This document shows, piece by piece, positions 6,355-11,135 of a stretch of 11,135 nucleotides of DNA. The translations under genes and the position numbers were made by a program. The notes beneath the pieces were generated by a model that was given only the letters and a program-made list of their open reading frames with translations, made no database searches and had not been told where the DNA came from. This stretch comes from Alphaproteobacteria bacterium (GTDB lineage Bacteria > Pseudomonadota > Alphaproteobacteria > Micropepsales > Micropepsaceae), in assembly GCA_003451645.1 (NCBI GenBank), contig DMER01000243.1, forward strand, positions 1 to 11,135, given 5' to 3'. Each line of letters opens with the position of its first letter. The first letter of the stretch is position 1.

Positions 6355-8223
6355 TCAGGTCTTCGCGTCTGGAGGACCGCCGCTCTCTGTCGAGCGGTTC
6401 ATCCAGGCGGGCATTTTGAAATTGTCGATGATCTCAATCGGTGTGCCGTTCTTGCGCATGATCACATATTGCTGGGCGATCGACAGGATGTTGTTCCACA
6501 CCCAATAGATCATGAGGCCAGCGGGGAAGGTCGTCAGCATGACCATGAAGATCCAGGGCATCCAGTTCAGCACTTGCTGCTGCATAGGGTCTTGGGCGGG
6601 CGGATTCATCTTGGTTTGAATCCACATGGTGACGCCCATCAGGATGGCAAAAACACCGATATGAAGCGGGATGTGAATGAACCCGAATGACAACCATGCG
6701 GGCACACTGAATGGCAGCAAGCCAAACAGATTGAAGATCGAGGTAAAGTCCGGCGCTGCCAAATCCTGGATCCAGCCATAGAACGGCGCGTGGCGCATCT
6801 CGATGGTGACGAACAGCACCTTGTAGAGCGAGAAAAAGACCGGGATCTGAAACAGGATCGGCAAACAGCCCATCACCGGATTGATCTTCTCCCGCCTATA
6901 GAGCGCCATCATCTCGGTCTGCAGTTTCAGCCGGTCGTCCTTGTACGTTGTCTGCAATTGCTGCAGCTCGGGCTGCACTTTTTTTAGCTTGCTCATCGCC
7001 TCGTAGGAGCGGTTGGCGAGCGGGAAGAACAACGCCTTGACGATCACGGTGAGGGCCAAGATCGCCAGACCGAAATTGCCAAAGAACAGATTGAGCTTCT
7101 CGAGCATCCAGGCCATTGGCTGCGTCAGGAACCAGAACCAGCCCCAATCGATCGCATTATGAAAGCGCGGGATATTGAAGGCCTCTTCATAGGCCTGGAT
7201 TCGCGAGCGCTCTTTGGCGCCCGCAAAGAAACGGTGTTCGACGCTGGCCTTGCCGCCTGGCGCAATGGTGCGGGCGGAGAGCAGATAATCGGCCTGATAT
7301 TGGGTCGCGGCCGTTCCGGGAATGGCAGCGAACCGGCCTTGGATTTTTTCTTGCTGGGTTGGGATCAGCGCGGTCAGCCAATATTTGTCGGTAATGCCGA
7401 GCCAGCCGCCATTGCCCTCGACCTTGACCTCCTGCTCGTCAGCGACTTCGGCATAGGTGAGCAGTTTCGTGGAACCCTCAAAGACGCCAATCACGCCCTC
7501 ATGCAGGATCCAGTTGGGCACATGGTCCTTGGGCAGGCCTTGACGCTGCACGATAGCGTAAGGGTAGATGCTCACAGCCGCGGTGCCTGAATTCTCGACC
7601 GTATCGGCAATGGTGAACATGTAGTGCTCGTCCACCGCGATGATGCGGGTGAAGCGCAAACCCTGCCCATTGTCCCAGCTGAGCGTGATCGGCGAGCCGG
7701 GCGCCAACTTGGCGGCCCCTTGCAGGGTCCAGGGAGTTGCGGGCCCCGGCAGAGGCGTGCCGACCGCACCTGTCCAGCCGAACTCCGCGAAATAGGAGAG
7801 CTCGGCACCCTTGGGCGTCAGCAAGGTGATCTCCGGGCTCTTCTTGTCGACGGTCTCCCGGTATTTCTTAAGCATCAGGTTGTCGATGCGTGCACCGGTC
7901 AGCGCAATCGAGCCGTCAATCGAGGGCGTATCAAACGGCACGCGTGTCCCTGAATTGAGCAGGGCCTGTACCCGTGGCACGGCGGCTAATTGCGCGCCGG
8001 ACAAGGCCGGGGCCGTAGCGCTGCCGGGAGCACTTGTCGTGGAGTTGGCCGCGCCTGGGGTGGCTGGTTGCGACTGCTCTTGCTGCTTCTTGAGGGCCGC
8101 GAGGCGCTCGCGCTCGGCCTTTTGCTGGGGCCCGAGGATGAAAAACTCCCACAGGATCAAAATGCCAATACAAAGGGCGACCGCGACATAAAGGTTGCGG
8201 CTATCTGGAGCTTGCGGGGTCAT
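6355..8223 (-). CDS. yidC: Membrane protein insertase YidC
   Basis: Inner-membrane insertase that places proteins in the membrane alone or with SecYEG. The 622-residue Gram-negative form has a first transmembrane segment at about 9-29 (NLYVAVALCIGILILWEFF) and a Ser/Thr/Pro-rich linker at about 48-75. A large periplasmic beta domain then extends to about 360. The conserved five-helix core follows: TM2 near 385-405 (FGLAILALTVIVKALFFPLA) and the coiled cytoplasmic loop 'YEAMSKLKKVQPELQQL'. It continues with 'NPVMGCLPILFQIPVFFSLYK' near 448-470 and the last helices at about 508-586. The substrate-groove position that is Arg in E. coli appears to be Lys here, which I believe is common in Alphaproteobacteria. 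The ATG at 8223 overlaps the yidD stop as ATGA with no good ribosome site, so coupling to yidD is likely. Confidence 0.97.
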   Translation of the reverse strand: MTPQAPDSRNLYVAVALCIGILILWEFFILGPQQKAERERLAALKKQQEQSQPATPGAANSTTSAPGSATAPALSGAQLAAVPRVQALLNSGTRVPFDTPSIDGSIALTGARIDNLMLKKYRETVDKKSPEITLLTPKGAELSYFAEFGWTGAVGTPLPGPATPWTLQGAAKLAPGSPITLSWDNGQGLRFTRIIAVDEHYMFTIADTVENSGTAAVSIYPYAIVQRQGLPKDHVPNWILHEGVIGVFEGSTKLLTYAEVADEQEVKVEGNGGWLGITDKYWLTALIPTQQEKIQGRFAAIPGTAATQYQADYLLSARTIAPGGKASVEHRFFAGAKERSRIQAYEEAFNIPRFHNAIDWGWFWFLTQPMAWMLEKLNLFFGNFGLAILALTVIVKALFFPLANRSYEAMSKLKKVQPELQQLQTTYKDDRLKLQTEMMALYRREKINPVMGCLPILFQIPVFFSLYKVLFVTIEMRHAPFYGWIQDLAAPDFTSIFNLFGLLPFSVPAWLSFGFIHIPLHIGVFAILMGVTMWIQTKMNPPAQDPMQQQVLNWMPWIFMVMLTTFPAGLMIYWVWNNILSIAQQYVIMRKNGTPIEIIDNFKMPAWMNRSTESGGPPDAKT

Positions 8224-8504
8224 GGGTGCCGGTGCGGGGTCAAGGGTTTGGGCTCTGGCACCGGGTCATAGCCCGAACCGCCTCCAAGCCAGGAAATGGG
8301 ATGACAACGGAACAGCCTGCGGGCCGCCATGGCGAGCCCTGTAACCGGCCCATGCTTGTGGAGCGCCTCGATGGCATAGGCCGAGCAGCTTGGCGCAAAG
8401 CGGCAATGCGGGCCCAGCCAAGGCGAGATGACGAGCCGGTAGACCTGAATAGGCGCAATCATGATGCGCACGATCAGGTGCTGAAGGGGTCGCCACAGGC
8501 TCAT
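8220..8504 (-). CDS. yidD: Membrane protein insertion efficiency factor YidD
   Basis: Small membrane-associated protein thought to assist YidC-dependent insertion. The 94 residues contain the family core 'VYRLVISPWLGPHCRFAPSCSAYAIEAL' region (21-48) with C34 and C40, then 'HGPVTGL' and 'RLFRCHP' with C67. An amphipathic N-terminal segment precedes them. The proline-rich C-terminus is variable in the family. The ATG at 8504 gives the usual N-terminal helix. Its best ribosome-like sequence (AGAGGA) is about 13 nt upstream, which is long; a second ATG at 8462 would cut off part of the helix. The gene ends inside the yidC start (ATGA overlap). Its leader contains palindrome 1, which begins 22 nt before the start codon. 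Confidence 0.93.
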   Translation of the reverse strand: MSLWRPLQHLIVRIMIAPIQVYRLVISPWLGPHCRFAPSCSAYAIEALHKHGPVTGLAMAARRLFRCHPISWLGGGSGYDPVPEPKPLTPHRHP

Positions 8505-8526
8505 TGGGACTTAGGTTCCTCTACCA

Positions 8527-8605
8527 CTAGTGGAGCGAATTTGACATTCGCTAACCGCCTGACATCAAACTCGGTTGCGAATGTCAAATTCAAAAGCTCC
8601 ACTAG
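8527..8605. repeat. Palindromic element, copy 1 (79 nt)
   Basis: A long, nearly perfect inverted repeat in the rnpA-yidD gap. The outer stem CTAGTGGAGC (8527-8536) pairs with GCTCCACTAG (8596-8605). The middle stem GAATTTGACATTCGC (8537-8551) pairs with GCGAATGTCAAATTC (8577-8591). The inner stem AACCG (8553-8557) pairs with CGGTT (8572-8576). This gives 30 base pairs with only an AAAA bulge (8592-8595) and one bulged T (8552), around a 14-nt loop. No T-run follows, so it is not a standard terminator. Its sequence and loop resemble copy 2 at 8619-8695, which marks the two as members of one repeat family. It encodes no protein. Confidence 0.9.
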
Positions 8606-8618
8606 GATCAGATGTTTA

Positions 8619-8695
8619 CAAGTGGTCCTGATGACTCTGACATTTGCTCCGGTCGCAGTATCAACTGGAGGCAAATGGCAGAGCCGGACCACTTG
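8619..8695. repeat. Palindromic element, copy 2 (77 nt), overlapping the rnpA 3' end
   Basis: An imperfect inverted repeat 13 nt from copy 1. CAAGTGGTCC (8619-8628) pairs with GGACCACTTG (8686-8695). CTCTG (8635-8639) pairs with CAGAG (8679-8683), CATTTGC (8641-8647) with GCAAATG (8671-8677), and TCC (8648-8650) with GGA (8667-8669). This makes about 25 pairs around a 16-nt loop. Similarity to copy 1 includes TGACATTYGCT on the left arm, ATCAA-CT in the loop, GCRAATG on the right arm and AGTGG near the outer left end. The rnpA stop (8661-8663) lies in the loop, so the right arm is coding sequence. Confidence 0.8.
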
Positions 8696-9107
8696 CCTTG
8701 GTGTGCACGCGGGCGAGCGCAAATATCAGGTCTTGGGTCAAAGCGGTGAAGACGCGCGCCAGTGCCGCCTCCCGGCCAACCAAGACATAGTCATGCCCTG
8801 GGCGGCCATGTAGGGGCATAACGGCTTGCGCTGCCGCGCGCAACCGGCGCTTGACCCGATTGCGGACGACCGCGTTCCCAAGCTTTTTTGTCGCGGTAAA
8901 GCCCACGCGAATTTGGGCGGGCGGGCTGCCGTCAGGGGCGGTGCGCATTTGCAACACAAAGGCGGGCGTCGTCCAACGTTGCCCTTGGGCCACCCGCAAG
9001 AAATCGCTGCGTTGTTTCAAGCGCGCGATGGAACCCTTGGCAACTGGCGCCTCACTGGGCGGGGGCGGGGCGGACGTCGCTTTAGGCCGAGAGCTTCTTG
9101 CGGCCAT
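8661..9107 (-). CDS. rnpA: Ribonuclease P protein component
   Basis: Protein subunit of RNase P, which binds the catalytic RNA and helps it cut 5' leaders from pre-tRNAs. The core begins at about residue 27 ([16 protein letters not shown]). It continues through '[24 protein letters not shown]' (67-90), where the RNR-box '[13 protein letters not shown]' is the family signature, and 'DYVLVGR' (106-112). At 148 residues it is longer than the usual 110-130. About 26 extra N-terminal residues rich in Ala, Pro and Ser come from the ATG at 9107, which lies inside rpmH in another frame. No ATG or GTG lies between 9107 and the core. The last 11 residues (138-148) and the stop are encoded by palindrome copy 2. 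No ribosome site is visible, so coupling to rpmH translation is likely. Confidence 0.95.
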   Translation of the reverse strand: MAARSSRPKATSAPPPPSEAPVAKGSIARLKQRSDFLRVAQGQRWTTPAFVLQMRTAPDGSPPAQIRVGFTATKKLGNAVVRNRVKRRLRAAAQAVMPLHGRPGHDYVLVGREAALARVFTALTQDLIFALARVHTKASGPALPFASS

Positions 9108-9216
9108 GCGCCCGGCGCCGGTTCAGCACCAAACGGCCATTTTTGGTGGCCATGCGGGCACGGAAGCCGTGGCGGCGCTTGCGGACGATCTTGCTAGGCT
9201 GATAAGTGCGCTTCAC
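9082..9216 (-). CDS. rpmH: 50S ribosomal protein L34
   Basis: A 44-residue, very basic large-subunit protein with the classic L34 sequence: '[20 protein letters not shown]', then '[20 protein letters not shown]' and the end 'KLSA'. The start is a GTG at 9216 with GGAGA 8 nt upstream (9225-9229), and the stop is TAA at 9082-9084. It is the first gene of the minus-strand run. Its last 26 nt overlap the start of rnpA in a different frame. The gene was found by reading the frame directly, because it is shorter than most ORF cut-offs. Confidence 0.97.
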   Translation of the reverse strand: MKRTYQPSKIVRKRRHGFRARMATKNGRLVLNRRRAHGRKKLSA

Positions 9217-9253
9217 GGCACAGGTCTCCAGACATCTCGAATAAAGAGCCGGG

Positions 9254-9283
9254 CTTATAGGCAGAAACGGGCCCGAGAGTCAA
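9254..9283 (-). promoter_or_regulatory. Sigma70-type promoter of rpmH
   Basis: On the minus strand, TTGACT (9283-9278) is followed after 18 nt by TATAAG (9259-9254), a good match to -35 and -10 boxes with a slightly long spacer. Transcription would start near 9247 and give a leader of about 30 nt before the rpmH GTG at 9216. It is the only convincing promoter I see for the rpmH-rnpA-yidD-yidC run. Confidence 0.65.
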
Positions 9284-9394
9284 AGGGGTATTCGCGCTCA
9301 CCCAGCCGTGACCTGCGGGTGATGAGCAAAGCTGGCATAGAGTTTGGCAAAACACGCCATTGCAACCGAGATTGTTTCTTTGGGGATTCTTCCA

Positions 9395-10231
9395 ATGCGC
9401 ATAAACCTTACCCGCCGGGCCTTGTTTGTGATGACACTGGCGCTGGGCGTCACATCCGCGATGCGCTCACCTGCCGCCCGCGCGCAAGACCTCGATCAGA
9501 TTTTCGCACAACACAACGTGGCCTCAACCATGAGCATCGACCACACGGCCTGGGCGGACATTCTCAAGGCCTATAACATCTCCTACACCGACAAGATCAA
9601 CCGCTTTGCCTATGGCAAGGTTTCGCAGAGCGACCGCGCCAAGCTCGAGGCCTATCTGAAGGCCTTGCAAGCCGTGAAGGTGACGGGCCTGAGCCGGGAT
9701 GAGCAATTTGCCTTCTGGGCCAATCTCTATAATGCGCTGACCATCAAGGTCATCCTCGACCATTATCCAGTGGCCTCGATCCGCGACATCACTTTTGGCC
9801 TGTTCTCCTTTGGGCCGTGGTCCAAGAAGTTCGTGACCGTTGAGGGCCGCGAGCTGTCGCTCGACGACATCGAGCACAAGATCTTGCGCAAAGTGTACAA
9901 GGACGCCCGCGTGCACTACGCGGTCAATTGCGCCTCCATCGGCTGCCCGAATTTGGCACTGAAGCCCTTCACAGGTGCCTCGCTCAACGCGATGCTGGAC
10001 GAGGGTGCGCGCGCTTATGTCAACCACCCGCGCGGCGTCTCGGTTGCCGCCGACGGCTCGGTCAAGGCCTCGAGCATCTATAATTGGTTCTCCACCGATT
10101 TCGGGAACAACGATAAGGAAATCTTGGGGCATATGATCAAGTATGCCGCTCCGGCCTTGAAGGCCAAGCTCGAGGCGGCCAAGGACATCGATTCTTACGA
10201 TTATGACTGGGCAATCAACGACGCGAAGTAA
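9395..10231 (+). CDS. Exported DUF547 domain protein
   Basis: A 278-residue protein of unknown function with an N-terminal export signal: MRINLTRRALFVMTLALG, then a cleavage-like A-R-A-Q at 28-31. The TRRALFV motif could indicate twin-arginine export, but a Sec signal is equally possible. The DUF547 domain spans about 62-236 and carries the family hallmarks 'FWANLYNALT' (107-116), 'LDDIEHKILR' (156-165) and 'HYAVNCASIGCPNL' (174-187). The last has H174, C179 and C184, conserved polar residues suggestive of an active or metal/redox site. The ATG at 9395 is chosen because GGGGA lies 8 nt before it and the signal peptide begins there; an in-frame ATG at 9344 lacks both. It precedes a membrane protein and an FAD oxidoreductase in the same direction, with short gaps of 32 and 12 nt. 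Confidence 0.85.
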   Translation: MRINLTRRALFVMTLALGVTSAMRSPAARAQDLDQIFAQHNVASTMSIDHTAWADILKAYNISYTDKINRFAYGKVSQSDRAKLEAYLKALQAVKVTGLSRDEQFAFWANLYNALTIKVILDHYPVASIRDITFGLFSFGPWSKKFVTVEGRELSLDDIEHKILRKVYKDARVHYAVNCASIGCPNLALKPFTGASLNAMLDEGARAYVNHPRGVSVAADGSVKASSIYNWFSTDFGNNDKEILGHMIKYAAPALKAKLEAAKDIDSYDYDWAINDAK

Positions 10232-10263
10232 GCGCGTCCCCAAAACCTCAAGGATGACCCAGC

Positions 10264-10983
10264 ATGACCACGACACCTGCAAAATCAGGGTTCTCTCTCG
10301 CGAGCCTTCTGCCTTTGGTGCTGATCGGTGCAGCGCTTGGCGCCGCGTACTACTTTGGCCTGCAGAATTATTTCACGCTTGACGCGCTACGGGACAACCG
10401 CGTCGCCTTGCGCGAGTTTGTCGATCAGAATTACTGGCAAGCGATCGCCATCTTCATTGCACTTTATGCGCTGTTGGTGTCGCTGGTGTTCTTTCCGGGC
10501 GCCGCCATCTTGACGGTCGCAGGCGGTCTGCTCTTCGGCTATTGGGGCACGATCCCCACAGTCATTGGCGCCACGATTGGCGCGACTGTGGTGTTCCTGA
10601 TTGCCCGCTCCTCCTTTGGCAGCGCGTTGCGCGCGGCAGCGGGCAGCTACATCGACCGGTTTGAGGCTGGCTTCAAGGATGGCGAGTTCTCCTACATGCT
10701 AGCCTTGCGTTTGGTGCCGGTGTTCCCTTTCTGGGTCGTCAACATCGTGCCAGGCTTGCTCAACGCCAATCTGGGCAAGTACATCGTCTCAACAGCGTTG
10801 GGGATCATCCCTGGGACCTTTGTCTATACGAGCATTGGTCACGCAGCCGGTTCGGCCTTCGACCAGGGCCAGGAGATTTCGCTGACCGGTCAACTGACGC
10901 GGCCTGAAATCCTCATCCCCATTATCGGTCTCATCATTTTGGCACTGATCCCGGTCATCTACCGGCGCCTCACCCGCAAATAG
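10264..10983 (+). CDS. TVP38/TMEM64 (VTT domain) membrane protein
   Basis: A 239-residue integral inner-membrane protein of the DedA-related TVP38/TMEM64 family. Predicted membrane segments lie at about 11-31, 58-78, 80-115 (two re-entrant or crossing stretches), 148-166, 172-193 and 215-234. Family motifs are 'FFPGAAILTVAGGLLFG' (76-92) and 'LRLVPVFPFWVVNIVPGLL' (148-166), with the conserved G-x-x-x-G-x-x-P-G-T-F-x-Y-x-x-x-G pattern near 180-192. VTT proteins act in lipid scrambling or transport of lipid carriers, but the substrate of this subgroup is not established. The ATG at 10264 has AAGGA 9 nt upstream. It ends 12 nt before the FAD oxidoreductase gene, which indicates one operon. Confidence 0.88.
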   Translation: MTTTPAKSGFSLASLLPLVLIGAALGAAYYFGLQNYFTLDALRDNRVALREFVDQNYWQAIAIFIALYALLVSLVFFPGAAILTVAGGLLFGYWGTIPTVIGATIGATVVFLIARSSFGSALRAAAGSYIDRFEAGFKDGEFSYMLALRLVPVFPFWVVNIVPGLLNANLGKYIVSTALGIIPGTFVYTSIGHAAGSAFDQGQEISLTGQLTRPEILIPIIGLIILALIPVIYRRLTRK

Positions 10984-10995
10984 GATAGCGCCCCC

Positions 10996-11135
10996 ATGGC
11001 TGAGCGTATCAAGGCTGATTTCTGTATCATTGGCGCAGGGTCCGGCGGCCTTTCCGTGGCGGCGGGTGCCGCCCAACTGGGCCAGAAGGTGGTTCTCATC
11101 GAGAAGCACAAGATGGGCGGCGATTGCCTGAACAC
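10996..11135 (+). CDS. FAD-dependent pyridine nucleotide-disulfide oxidoreductase (partial, N-terminus)
   Basis: The first 46 residues of a class I flavoprotein disulfide reductase (mercuric reductase/dihydrolipoamide dehydrogenase-like); the gene runs off the right edge. The FAD-binding Rossmann motif is visible as 'FCIIGAGSGGLSVAAGAA' (GxGxxG at 13-18), with the ribose-binding Glu at the end of 'KVVLIEK'. 'MGGDCLNT' begins the redox-active GGxCxNxGCxP motif, with C44 as the first cysteine; the second lies beyond the window. The ATG at 10996 has AGGA 10 nt upstream. The substrate cannot be decided from this fragment. It follows the VTT membrane protein by 12 nt and is likely cotranscribed. 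Confidence 0.85.
   Translation, partial: MAERIKADFCIIGAGSGGLSVAAGAAQLGQKVVLIEKHKMGGDCLN

Noticed and set aside
8527..8605. Palindrome copy 1 as a simple intrinsic terminator for rnpA
   Set aside because: There is no T-run on either strand after the stem, the stem is far longer than usual, and a related copy sits beside it.
8226..8813. Plus-strand open frame of 195 residues across yidD, the palindromes and rnpA
   Set aside because: It is antisense to two confident genes, crosses two inverted repeats and shows no domain.
9298..9322. Inverted repeat TCACCC / GGGTGA upstream of the DUF547 gene
   Set aside because: Arms are only 6 nt with a 13-nt spacer, there is no match to a known operator, and it is likely to be chance in GC-rich sequence.
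9217..9394. Replication origin next to rpmH
   Set aside because: rpmH is near oriC in many bacteria, but I see no DnaA boxes, no AT-rich unwinding region and no dnaA here. The gap is explained by the rpmH promoter and leader.
9344..9394. Earlier start for the DUF547 protein at the ATG at 9344
   Set aside because: It would put 17 residues before the signal peptide and has no ribosome site, whereas the ATG at 9395 has GGGGA at 8 nt.

Overview
The window is a GC-rich chromosomal segment from an alphaproteobacterium. The evidence is the gene order rpmH-rnpA-yidD-yidC-engB-argB on the minus strand, the presence of DUF1036, DUF2336 and DUF547 family proteins, and a perfect CtrA-type box (TTAA-N7-TTAA) at 376-390. 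CtrA is the cell-cycle/motility response regulator of Alphaproteobacteria. I cannot name the genus from the sequence alone.

Layout. (a) 1-298, minus: start of a HAD pyrimidine 5'-nucleotidase that runs off the left edge. (b) 299-464: divergent intergenic region with the CtrA box. (c) 465-3271, plus: a two-gene unit of a PAS/GAF protein with a strongly degenerate GGDEF domain and a DUF2336 protein whose start overlaps the first gene's stop. (d) 3287-9216, minus: the housekeeping run, read from right to left as rpmH, rnpA, yidD, yidC, engB, argB and a secreted protein with two DUF1036 domains. (e) 9395-11135, plus: an exported DUF547 protein, a TVP38/TMEM64-type membrane protein and the start of an FAD/NAD(P) disulfide oxidoreductase, spaced like an operon.

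How the genes work together. The minus-strand run supplies a ribosomal protein, the RNase P protein, the membrane insertase YidC with its partner YidD, a ribosome-assembly GTPase, the second enzyme of arginine synthesis and an envelope protein. The PAS-GGDEF/DUF2336 pair lies in opposite orientation between this run and the nucleotidase gene. Its CtrA box points to cell-cycle or motility-linked signalling rather than c-di-GMP synthesis. The right-hand trio looks like an envelope/redox cassette of unknown substrate.

The most unusual sequence lies between rnpA and yidD. Two related palindromes of 79 and 77 nt sit in tandem 13 nt apart (8527-8605 and 8619-8695). The second runs into rnpA and supplies its last 11 codons and its stop. 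This looks like a small repetitive palindromic element that has been partly absorbed into an essential gene. No tRNA, rRNA, CRISPR array, insertion sequence or prophage gene was seen.
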